Below, piece by piece: positions 18,401-26,007 of a DNA stretch of 64,000 nt. This DNA comes from Streptomyces apocyni (GTDB taxonomy: Bacteria > Actinomycetota > Actinomycetes > Streptomycetales > Streptomycetaceae). Each line of letters begins with the position of its first letter. The stretch's first letter is position 1. The position numbers were made by a program, and so were the translations under genes. The notes under the pieces are model-generated. The model made no database searches. It saw only the letters and a program-made list of their open reading frames with translations, and was not told the DNA's origin. Where the stretch lies: assembly GCF_009739465.1 (NCBI RefSeq), contig NZ_WHOM01000078.1, positions 164,120-228,119 on the forward strand. The letters are read 5' to 3'.

Positions 18401-19423
18401 TCAGGCGGTCGCCGGAGACGGGCCGACCAGCTCGCTCAGTACGTCCTCCATCGTGACGAACCCGAGTACGACCCCCTTGTCGCCGGTCACCGCGGCCAGA
18501 TGCGTCCCGGCAGCCCGCAGCGCGGTCAGGGTGTCGTCCAGCGGCGTGTCCAGGCGGACCTGGGTGACGGGGTGCAGGGCGCCGCGCGGGAAGGGCTGGT
18601 CGCGGTCGGTGGCACCAAGGGTGTCCTTGATGTGCAGATAACCGAGCAGCGCCCCGCCCGCGCCGGTGACCGGGAACCGCGAGAAGCCCGCCTCGGCGGC
18701 CATACGCTCCAGCCGCGCGGGCGTGATGGTGTGGTCGACGGTACGCATCCGCTGCGCGGGCACGAGGATCTCGCCGACCGGGCGGGTGCCCAGTTCCAGG
18801 GCGTCGCGCAACCGCTCGCTGTCCGCGGGCGAGAGCAGCCCGGCCGCGCTGGAGTCGACGACCATGCGGGCCAGTTGGTCGTCGGTGAAGACGGACTCCA
18901 CCTCGTCCTTAGGCTCCACCCGAAGCAGCTTCAGCAGGGCGTTGGCGAAGGCGTTGATCCCGAAGATCACCGGGCGCAGGGCGCGGGTCAGGGCGACGAG
19001 CGGCGGTCCCAGCAGCAGCGCGGTCTTCTCTGGCGCCGCGAGCGCGATGTTCTTCGGGATCATCTCGCCGATCAGCATGTGCAGATACGTGGCGACCGCG
19101 AGCGCGATGACGAAGGCGATCGGGTGCACCAGGCCATGCGGGACATGCGCCGCTTCGAAGCCGGGCTCCAGCAGATGGGCGATGGCCGGTTCGGCGACCG
19201 CGCCGAGCACCAGCGAGGAGGCGGTGATGCCGAGTTGGGCGGTGGCCATCATCGCGGAGATGTGCTCGATGCCCCACAGGGTGCTGCGGGCTCGCTTGTC
19301 GCCCTCGCGGGCGCGGGGTTCGATCTGGCTGCGGCGTACCGAGATCAGGGCGAACTCGGCGCCGACGAAGAAGGCGTTGGTCAGGAGCGTCAGGGCACCG
19401 ATGACCAGTTGCAGCGCGGTCAC
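18401..19423 (-). CDS. CNNM/HlyC-type protein, DUF21 plus CBS pair (short form)
   Basis: A 340-residue protein. The DUF21 domain (about 1-190) has NAFFVGAEFALISVRRSQ and AQLGITASSLVLGAVAEPAI plus MIPKNIALAAPEK. The CBS pair (about 205-335) has RMRTVDHTITPARLE and GVVLGFVTMEDVLSELVG. The CorC_HlyC domain is absent. Its start overlaps the stop of the upstream longer paralogue by ATGA, the same arrangement as at 1-2074. It is a probable divalent-cation transport or homeostasis protein. Confidence 0.9.
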   Translation of the reverse strand: MTALQLVIGALTLLTNAFFVGAEFALISVRRSQIEPRAREGDKRARSTLWGIEHISAMMATAQLGITASSLVLGAVAEPAIAHLLEPGFEAAHVPHGLVHPIAFVIALAVATYLHMLIGEMIPKNIALAAPEKTALLLGPPLVALTRALRPVIFGINAFANALLKLLRVEPKDEVESVFTDDQLARMVVDSSAAGLLSPADSERLRDALELGTRPVGEILVPAQRMRTVDHTITPARLERMAAEAGFSRFPVTGAGGALLGYLHIKDTLGATDRDQPFPRGALHPVTQVRLDTPLDDTLTALRAAGTHLAAVTGDKGVVLGFVTMEDVLSELVGPSPATA

Positions 19424-20826
19424 CGGCTCGCCTCCTGCCGTACCTGCACGCGGTCCTGCACGCGTTCCCGCTCCTGCTCCCGCACCTGCTCCCGCTCGCG
19501 CTCCCGCTCCTGCCGCGGCAGCGCGGCGGCGGGCTCGGTCAGGCGGATGCGGTCGGCCCGGTGGTGCGCCACCTCCAGGACGTCCAGCCGCCAGCCGTCG
19601 AGGGTGAGCGTGTCGCCCTTGGCGGGGATACGGGCCAGGCGGTTGGCGACGAGTCCGGCGACGGTCTCGTACGGGCCTTCCGGAGCCCGTAGCCCTATCG
19701 CGGCGAGCTGGTCGATACGGACGCTGCCGTCGGCGTCCCAGGCGGTGCGCCCGTCGTCATCCGCGGCGACCGGCAACAGATCGGGGACCTCGACGGGGTC
19801 GTGCTCGTCCCGTACCTCGCCGACGACCTCTTCCACGATGTCCTCCACGCTGGCGACGCCCGCCGTACCGCCGTACTCGTCGATGATCACCGCCATCGTG
19901 CGGGTGGCCCGCATCCGCTCCAGGAGCCGGTCGGCGGGCAGGGTGTCGGGCACCAGCAGGGGTTCGGTGGCCAGTTCGGTGACCGGTGTACGGCCGCGCT
20001 GCTCGGGGGCCAGGGCGAGGACGTCGCGGATATGGACGGTGCCGATGACCTCGTCCAGCGTGTCCCGGTACACCGGGAAGCGGGACAGGCCGGTGGCATG
20101 CGTCAGGTTGGCGGCGTCCGCGGCGGTGGCGTGCGCCTCCAGGCCGCGTACGTCCACGCGGGGCGTCATCACGTTCTCGGCGGTCAGCTCGCTCAGGTGC
20201 AGGGTCCGGACGAACAGTTCGGCGGAGTCCCGCTCGATGGCGCCCTCGGCCGCCGAGTGCCGGGCCAGCGCCACCAGCTCCTCGGGGCTACGGGCCGAGG
20301 CCAGCTCCTCGGCGGGCTCCAGGCCGATACGGCGGACGAACCGGTTCGCGGCGTTGTTCAGATGCCGGATGAACGGCCCGAAGGCGGCGGTGAAGCCGCG
20401 CTGCGGACCCGCGACCACCTTGGCGACGGCCAGCGGCCGGGAGATCGCCCAGTTCTTCGGCACCAGCTCACCGACGACCATCAGGATGACCGTGGACAGC
20501 ACCACCCCCAGCACCGTCGCCACCGACGAGGCGGCCCCGCCGAACCCGACCGCCCGCAGCGGGCCACGCAGCAGCACCGCGAGCGACGGCTCGGCGAGCA
20601 TGCCGATCACCAGTGAGGCGACGGTGATGCCCAGCTGAGCACCGGAGAGCTGGAACGTCAGCTTCCGCACGGCCCGCAGGGCGCCGGCCGCACCACGCTC
20701 CCCCGCCTGCGCGGCGCGCTCCAGCTCGGCGCGCTCGACCGTCGTCAGGGAGAACTCGGCCGCGACGAAGACCGCGCAGGCCAGAGTGAGGAGCAGGGCG
20801 AGAAGCAGCAACAGGACTTCGGTCAC
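19420..20826 (-). CDS. CNNM/HlyC-type protein with DUF21, CBS pair and CorC_HlyC domain
   Basis: A 468-residue protein from GTG 20826. The DUF21 domain has FVAAEFSLTTVERAEL and AQLGITVASLVIGMLAEPSL. The CBS pair (about 205-330) has VMTPRVDVRGLEAHA and AVIIDEYGGTAGVASVEDI. The CorC_HlyC domain (about 350-420) has GPYETVAGLVANRLARIP. The C-terminal tail is an Arg/Glu/Gln/Val repeat encoded by short tandem repeats immediately before the ATGA overlap. A 22-bp perfect palindrome lies about 100 bases upstream. Confidence 0.9.
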   Translation of the reverse strand: MTEVLLLLLALLLTLACAVFVAAEFSLTTVERAELERAAQAGERGAAGALRAVRKLTFQLSGAQLGITVASLVIGMLAEPSLAVLLRGPLRAVGFGGAASSVATVLGVVLSTVILMVVGELVPKNWAISRPLAVAKVVAGPQRGFTAAFGPFIRHLNNAANRFVRRIGLEPAEELASARSPEELVALARHSAAEGAIERDSAELFVRTLHLSELTAENVMTPRVDVRGLEAHATAADAANLTHATGLSRFPVYRDTLDEVIGTVHIRDVLALAPEQRGRTPVTELATEPLLVPDTLPADRLLERMRATRTMAVIIDEYGGTAGVASVEDIVEEVVGEVRDEHDPVEVPDLLPVAADDDGRTAWDADGSVRIDQLAAIGLRAPEGPYETVAGLVANRLARIPAKGDTLTLDGWRLDVLEVAHHRADRIRLTEPAAALPRQEREREREQVREQERERVQDRVQVRQEASR

Positions 20827-20922
20827 CGTGCCACCCCCGTTCCCTCACTCGCTGAAGGCCATCGGGGCGTGGCACGGCTGGTACTGGGAGGCTCACCCAT
20901 CGGGGGTCCGTCGCTCCTTCTC

Positions 20923-20944
20923 GTACGCGTACCGGTACGCGTAC
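20923..20944. promoter_or_regulatory. 22-bp perfect palindrome upstream of the second CNNM pair
   Basis: The arm GTACGCGTACC at 20923-20933 is followed directly by its reverse complement GGTACGCGTAC at 20934-20944, with no spacer. Each arm also contains the 8-bp palindrome TACGCGTA. It lies 97 bases upstream of the GTG at 20826. This is a plausible operator for the CNNM operon; no binding protein is suggested by the sequence. Confidence 0.5.
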
Positions 20945-21058
20945 ACAGACAGTGGGTCACACAGGGTCGCTGCGTTCCCCGCCACTGTAAACGAGCCGCA
21001 AACACCATGACCAGGTACGCCCGGCGCCCGACCACCGCCCCGTAACGCCGCTGCCCGG

Positions 21059-23128
21059 CTAGCCGACGGTCGCTGGGGCGGCCTGCTGCCGACGCGACGA
21101 CGCGCTGTCCAGGTGGGCGACGACGTCGGTGTGGAAGCGGTCCACGGCCTCGTCGACGCTGCGGATGAAGCCGGTCTCGGCCTTGCCGCGACCGCCGCCC
21201 ATGCCCTTGAAGAGCGACAGGCGGAAGCCGGTGATCTCCGCCCCGTCCTTGGGCAGGATGTCGGCGGGTTCGGGACGCAGCCGCTCCAGCGTGCCGCGCG
21301 GGCCCCCGCCCTCGCCTGCGACGAGCGTCTCTACGTGGAGGTCCGCCGGAGCCGCGGCGAGCTGCCGGATCAGCCGCTTGACCCGGGTGAGGGGATGGCC
21401 GCCGTTCTCCGCGGCCGGGAGCTCGATCGACGTACGCAGTTTCCCGGTCCGCAGATCCGCGGTGATGGCCAGCACTCCGGGGGTCGCCTCGATCCGCAGT
21501 TCCGCGTGCAGACGGCCGTCCGCGCAGAGCTGGTCGGCCAGCGCGGCGCGGCGCTGGGACGGGTCCGCTCCCCGCTTGGCGCGTAGCACGGGCAGCACTT
21601 TCTGCCCGAGCTCTCCGCCGAGTCGCAGACAGACCTGCCGCATCAGCCGCTCCCAGCTCTCGACCACGTCCACAGCCCGCCGGTCCCCCTGGGACAGGGT
21701 CTCGTCGTCGATGCCGTTACGCACCGGGACCCAGGCGGGGCCCATGTTCTGGAAGCCGTGACAGCCGGAGTTCTCGTGCTGGAGGTAGTGCAGCAGCTCC
21801 TGGAGCAGCCAGGCGTGGGCGGCGTTACCGACGCCTTCGTGGCGGATCAGCATCTTCGCCTGGTGTGTCACCTCGGCCCAGGACAGCGACCTGAGGGCGA
21901 CCTTGTGCTTACGACGGCCGTCGATCCTGACGTCGACCAGCGGGGTGCCCTCCAGGGCCACGTCGTTGGACAGCGTGATCACGGCCTCGTAGCCGCGCCG
22001 GGCCGCGATGTCCATGTAGTCCTGGACCTGTTCCGCCTTGAGCGGGTTGCCGTTGGTCTTCGTCTCGACGAGCGCGGTCCAGAGCTTTCCCGCCCGCTCG
22101 ACGCGGATGACGCCGTCGGGGCGCTTGGGGGAGTCACCGTGCGGGAGGGACACCTCGGTGTACGTCTCCATGCGGCCTGCGGGTGCGCCGAAGGCCGCGG
22201 TGAGTCGGCGGCCGAACTCCGGGACCTGCGCCATGACCGACAGGAGCACCGATGTGGCGCGCACTTCGCGCTCCCTGTCGCTCTTGAGCACCGGCACCGG
22301 GAACAGCCTCGCCGTCCGCCAGTTGTCGTTCTCGGCGAGGGACCTCTTCGGGGCCTTGGGCAGCTTGACCTTCTTCCTGGCCGTACGGGGCCGGGTGCGG
22401 GGGCCCGTACGGGGCACGGGGGTTGCCTCGCCGTCGCCCTCGCCCTCGCCGGTGGCCTGGGCGGGGATCGCCGTCTGGGCCGCCTGGGCCGCCTGGGGTG
22501 CGGCGGCTTGGGGCGCGCTGGGCTGGCCCTGCTCGCTGGCGGGGGCCGCGCCCTGTTCGCCCGCCGCGTCCTCGTCGCCCGCCGCGTCGTCATCGATCTC
22601 GACGCCGAAGTCCGTGGCCAGTCCCGCGAGCCCGGTCTCGTACCCCTGGCCGATGGCACGGAACTTCCATTCCCCGCCGCGCCGGTACAGCTCACCGAAG
22701 ATGAACGCGCCCACGTCTCCGGCGTCCTCGGTGGAGAACTGGAGCAGGCTCTCGCCGGTCCCGTCGGCGAGGGTCATACAGAGGTCGTTCAGCTCCCCGA
22801 ACCGGCATCCGTACCGGCTCGCCGCGACAACGATCCGGTCGACATCGGACGGCATCGCGGTGAGATCGAAGCCGATGCGGTCCTCGTTGCCGTCAGCCGT
22901 CGGCGTCTTGCCAAGGAGCTGGACACTCCCGTCCGGCGCGACGGGGTTGTTGTAGAAGTAGAAGTCGGCGTCGCTCCGTACCTTGCCCTTGGCGTCGAGG
23001 AGCAGTACGGAGACATCGGCGTCCCCCTCCCCCGTAGGACTGCTCCAGCTCAGGCTGACAAGTACGGACCCGGCATCGTCCAGCAGCTCTGCCAGGCCGA
23101 TATTGGCGCCCTTGACCAGTTCCTGCAT
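21059..23128 (-). CDS. TerD-domain protein fused to a PD-(D/E)XK nuclease-like domain
   Basis: About 689 residues from ATG 23128 (MQELVKGANIGL, the usual TerD start; a longer frame has no support). The TerD domain (about 1-180) has DADVSVLLLDAKGKV, SDADFYFYNN and FIFGELYRRGGEWKFRAIGQG. A long Ala/Gln/Glu linker and a basic patch (RKKVKLPKAPKR) follow. The second half has RPDG (Asp338), LVETKT (Glu355, Lys357) and QVQDY (Gln367, Tyr371), the D/ExK/QxxxY set of RecB-type nucleases. TerD proteins bind calcium and act in tellurite and stress responses. A DNA-processing effector is inferred. A cupin gene is divergent. Confidence 0.8.
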   Translation of the reverse strand: MQELVKGANIGLAELLDDAGSVLVSLSWSSPTGEGDADVSVLLLDAKGKVRSDADFYFYNNPVAPDGSVQLLGKTPTADGNEDRIGFDLTAMPSDVDRIVVAASRYGCRFGELNDLCMTLADGTGESLLQFSTEDAGDVGAFIFGELYRRGGEWKFRAIGQGYETGLAGLATDFGVEIDDDAAGDEDAAGEQGAAPASEQGQPSAPQAAAPQAAQAAQTAIPAQATGEGEGDGEATPVPRTGPRTRPRTARKKVKLPKAPKRSLAENDNWRTARLFPVPVLKSDREREVRATSVLLSVMAQVPEFGRRLTAAFGAPAGRMETYTEVSLPHGDSPKRPDGVIRVERAGKLWTALVETKTNGNPLKAEQVQDYMDIAARRGYEAVITLSNDVALEGTPLVDVRIDGRRKHKVALRSLSWAEVTHQAKMLIRHEGVGNAAHAWLLQELLHYLQHENSGCHGFQNMGPAWVPVRNGIDDETLSQGDRRAVDVVESWERLMRQVCLRLGGELGQKVLPVLRAKRGADPSQRRAALADQLCADGRLHAELRIEATPGVLAITADLRTGKLRTSIELPAAENGGHPLTRVKRLIRQLAAAPADLHVETLVAGEGGGPRGTLERLRPEPADILPKDGAEITGFRLSLFKGMGGGRGKAETGFIRSVDEAVDRFHTDVVAHLDSASSRRQQAAPATVG

Positions 23129-23347
23129 ACGGCCCCCAGCGTGAAGTGATGTGACGCAGTGCACATTTTGTGCGTCTGGGAACCCTAGTAGCCGAGGTCA
23201 CCCACCCGCGGGGAAGTGCGAGAAGTGACGTTTGAGCGAGAGCCCGATGCGACCCGGAGTTGCGCCTGGGCGGACAAGCGGGACGCTTGATAGGGGTTGG
23301 TTCCGAGTGTGCCGAGTGTGCCGAGGTCGCGGTCAAGGGAGCAGGAC

Positions 23348-23683
23348 ATGGGAGACCCCATCGAATACCTCACGGCCGTCGTCGACGAGCACCTGGCCAA
23401 CGCCCGGCTTGCCGAGCACGGGCGCAGTGCGCAGCTGCTCGTGCACGACGACGCCCTGCGGCAGAGCGTGATCGCGCTGACGGCGGGTACCGCGCTCGAC
23501 GAGCACAACGCCCCGCTGGCCGCGAGCCTGCTGGTGCTGCGCGGCCGGGTGCGGCTGACCCCGGCCAGCGGCGAGGGGGCGGAGCTGTCGGCCGGGGAGC
23601 TCTGTCCCCTGCCGAAGGAGCGGCACGGGCTGACGGCCCTGGAGGACTCCGCCGTACTGCTGACGGCGGTCACCGCCGTATAG
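23348..23683 (+). CDS. small cupin-domain protein
   Basis: A 111-residue protein with GGAGCAGGAC directly before ATG 23348. The core ALTAGTALDEHNAPLAASLLVLRGRVRL and GAELSAGELCPLPKERHGLTAL follows the two cupin motifs, with His in each (approx. DEHNAP and KERHGL). Short N-terminal helix, no signal peptide. Such proteins bind metal and often sense or protect against redox stress; the function here is unknown. It is divergent from the TerD-nuclease gene across 219 bases. Confidence 0.8.
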   Translation: MGDPIEYLTAVVDEHLANARLAEHGRSAQLLVHDDALRQSVIALTAGTALDEHNAPLAASLLVLRGRVRLTPASGEGAELSAGELCPLPKERHGLTALEDSAVLLTAVTAV

Positions 23684-23726
23684 CCACCACGGGGCGCCCC
23701 TCCTAGCCACCACAGGGGGCGCCCCT
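23681..23726. repeat. direct repeat with GGGGCGCCCC palindromes
   Basis: TAGCCACCACGGGGCGCCCC at 23681-23700 recurs with one inserted base from 23704. Each copy holds the palindrome GGGGCGCCCC. The first copy includes the cupin stop codon. The tandem GC-rich palindromes lie between two convergent genes and could help stop transcription. Confidence 0.55.
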
Positions 23727-23738
23727 ACTGACTACTGG

Positions 23739-24767
23739 CTACTGGCGCACTTCGCTCGCCTCGACCGCCTCCCGGCCTCTGCGCAGCGAGGAGAACAGCA
23801 ACGTCAGCAGCGCGCCGCCCACGCACCAGGCCGCCAGGACCAGCAGCGGCCCGGTGATCGCGTGGCCGCCGAAGTACGCGATGGAGCGTGCCGTCCAGGT
23901 GCCCGCGCCCGGTGGCAGGGCGGGCCCGATCTCCCGCCAGAACGGGGGCAGCAGCGGGTACTGGTAGGGGCCGCCCGCGCTGGGGTTGCCCGCGACCACT
24001 AGGACCAGCACGGTCAGGCCGATACCGACGATCCCGGCCAGCCCCTGGAGGGCGAACGTGGTGGCCCCGGCCGCGAACACCACCAGCGCGCCCAGGCCCC
24101 CCAGACCCAGCACGCTGCCCGGCAGCGCGCCCAGGACCGGGCCGATGACGACCGCCCCCAGCAGCCCGAGAGCCACCGAGAACACGCCGAGGGCGAGCAG
24201 CCGGATCGTCGCCCGCATCCGGTTGGCGGGCCGCGCCCCGTAGCTGATCGCGAGGATCGCGGCGCACAGATAGCCGCCCACGGACCAGCCGACCACCAGG
24301 TAGAACGCCGAGAGCCCCCGCGAGTCGCTCGCCTCCATGGGGAACACGTCCTCGGTCTCGACGGTCCGCTGCTGTGCCGCCTCGGCCTCGTCGACGATCT
24401 CGGTGAGCGCGTCGGCTACCGCCGCGCCGCCGCCGCTCGCGAGCAGCAGCCGGTCGGTGGTGGAGTTCGGGTCGATCACCAGCGCGCCGTAGATCTCGCG
24501 GTCCTTGAGCTGCTCGCGGGCGGCGTCCTCGGAGATCAGGGCGCGCGGGTCGAGCGGTGAGCCCGGCAGTTGCTCCAACTGGCGGATCGTCTGCGCGCGC
24601 GTCTGCTCGGGGGCCACCACGCCGAGGGCGATGTCCTTGGGCTGCTGCTGGTGGAACGCCCCGGCGTACGAGGCGATGAACAGGACGCCGAGTGCCAGCA
24701 CTCCCAGCATCAGCAGCGCGGCGCGCGGCCGTACCGCGTCCTTGATCTCTCCCAGGAACAGGTGCAT
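23739..24767 (-). CDS. YhgE/Pip-like (ABC-2/DUF3533 type) membrane protein
   Basis: About 342 residues from ATG 24767 (MHLFLGEIKDAVRP). A first transmembrane helix (about 14-34, LLMLGVLALGVLFIASYAGAF) is followed by an extracytoplasmic region of about 120 residues with EIYGALVIDPNS. Five or six further helices (about 165-330) follow, including LPGSVLGLGGLGALVVFAAG. This topology is that of YhgE/Pip or ABC-2 type permease-like proteins, seen in Gram-positive protein-export and phage-receptor systems. No ATPase is adjacent. It is divergent from an MreB-like gene across 178 bases. Confidence 0.65.
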   Translation of the reverse strand: MHLFLGEIKDAVRPRAALLMLGVLALGVLFIASYAGAFHQQQPKDIALGVVAPEQTRAQTIRQLEQLPGSPLDPRALISEDAAREQLKDREIYGALVIDPNSTTDRLLLASGGGAAVADALTEIVDEAEAAQQRTVETEDVFPMEASDSRGLSAFYLVVGWSVGGYLCAAILAISYGARPANRMRATIRLLALGVFSVALGLLGAVVIGPVLGALPGSVLGLGGLGALVVFAAGATTFALQGLAGIVGIGLTVLVLVVAGNPSAGGPYQYPLLPPFWREIGPALPPGAGTWTARSIAYFGGHAITGPLLVLAAWCVGGALLTLLFSSLRRGREAVEASEVRQ

Positions 24768-24887
24768 ACGGCCAGCATCGGCGGGACCGCGCGGACGCGC
24801 TGGCTGGACACGGCCGATCGGTGCGCCACTCCAAAGCACCTCAGCGCTCGCCGAGGTGATCGCGGGGTGCCAGGATCGATCCGGGGC

Positions 24888-24927
24888 GGGGACGTGAACC
24901 AGCGGGGGGGACGTGAACCAGCGGGGG
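24888..24927. repeat. tandem 19-bp repeat before the MreB-like gene
   Basis: The unit beginning GGGGACGTGAACCAGCGG occurs at 24888 and again at 24907, a period of 19 bases. It lies just upstream of the start at 24946, in the divergent promoter region. A recent local duplication is likely. Confidence 0.7.
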
Positions 24928-24945
24928 CAGGAAAGGGAGCGGCCC

Positions 24946-25983
24946 ATGCGCCGAATACAGCGGATCTTCGCACTGGACCTGGGCAGCTCGGTCCTGCGCC
25001 TGTGCGTCGACGGCGAGGAGCAGGTGACCTCGGTGCCGTCGGTGGCCGCCGTGAACAGTTCCGGGGCCGTGGTGGCCCGGGGCGCCAGGGCCCACTCGAT
25101 GCGCGGCCGCGCTCCCGCCCATGTGGACATCGTGCATCCGATAGCCCGCGGGGCCGTGGTCCACCAGCAGCTCGCCACCCGGCTGCTGTACGCCAGCCTC
25201 CGCGACAGCGGCCCACGACACGCCCTGAAGGACTGCTACGCCGCCGTGTGCGTGCCGGACGAGGCAACGCCTCTACAGCGGCGGGCGCTGGCCGAGGTCT
25301 GCCACGAGGCGGGACTCAGCCGGGTACGGCTGATACCCAAGTCCCTGGCCGACCTGGTGGGCCTGGGCCTTCCGATACACGAACCCACCGGGGCGCTGCT
25401 GGTCGACGTGGGCGTCGACCGGGCCTCGGTGTCCATGATGAGCATGGGACACGCGACCCTGACCCGTACGGGCGAATGCGGCGGCCGGTCGGTGAACCTG
25501 GCGCTCATCCGCCATCTGCGCACCGCCCACGGCCTCACCGTCGGCGACGAGGCCGCGGAGGACGCCAAGATCCGGCTCCGCGCCCTGACCAGCGCGGACG
25601 AGCACATCCTCGTACGCGGCAAGGATCTGACCGACCGGGCGCCGCGCTCCCAGCTGCTGCCGCTCGACGAGGTCGCCGTGGTGACCGGAGCCGTCTGCGA
25701 CGAGGTGGCCCGGCTCGTCCAGTCGGCCCTGGAGGACAGCCCGTCCGAGCTGGCCCACGACGTACTGGACCGGGGCATCCTGCTCATCGGCCGCGGCGCC
25801 CTGCTGCCCGGCCTCGCGGGGCGGCTCCGCGAGGCCATCGACATCCCCGTACACCAGGTCGGCCTGGACGGGACGACCGGTGTACTGGGTGCCCACCGAC
25901 TGGCCCAGGGAGCGGCCCAACACGAACGCGAACGCGGACACGCGGACGAACCCTCCGACTACGTCCCGCTGGCCCTGACCTGA
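24946..25983 (+). CDS. divergent MreB/actin-like protein
   Basis: About 345 residues from ATG 24946 with GGGAG upstream. The fold is MreB-like: FALDLGSSVLRL at the phosphate-1 loop, HVDIVHPIARGAVV, then GECGGRSVNLALIRHLRTAH followed by AEDAKIRLRAL, and a final GILLIGRGALLPGL. Key nucleotide loops differ from MreB. Phosphate-2 is VDVGVDRAS instead of VDIGGGT-type, and the adenosine motif is IGRGALL instead of TGGGALL. ATP binding or hydrolysis may be altered. Bacterial actins direct wall growth. Streptomycetes carry extra mreB-like genes used in spore-wall formation; this one may be such a paralogue. Confidence 0.85.
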   Translation: MRRIQRIFALDLGSSVLRLCVDGEEQVTSVPSVAAVNSSGAVVARGARAHSMRGRAPAHVDIVHPIARGAVVHQQLATRLLYASLRDSGPRHALKDCYAAVCVPDEATPLQRRALAEVCHEAGLSRVRLIPKSLADLVGLGLPIHEPTGALLVDVGVDRASVSMMSMGHATLTRTGECGGRSVNLALIRHLRTAHGLTVGDEAAEDAKIRLRALTSADEHILVRGKDLTDRAPRSQLLPLDEVAVVTGAVCDEVARLVQSALEDSPSELAHDVLDRGILLIGRGALLPGLAGRLREAIDIPVHQVGLDGTTGVLGAHRLAQGAAQHERERGHADEPSDYVPLALT

Positions 25984-26007
25984 GAGCCTGCGCCGCGCGG
26001 AACCAGG

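Noticed and set aside
18500..20638. 712-codon plus-strand frame across two CNNM genes
   Set aside because: It covers both genes in antisense, is Arg/Ser/Gly-rich and has no conserved pattern.
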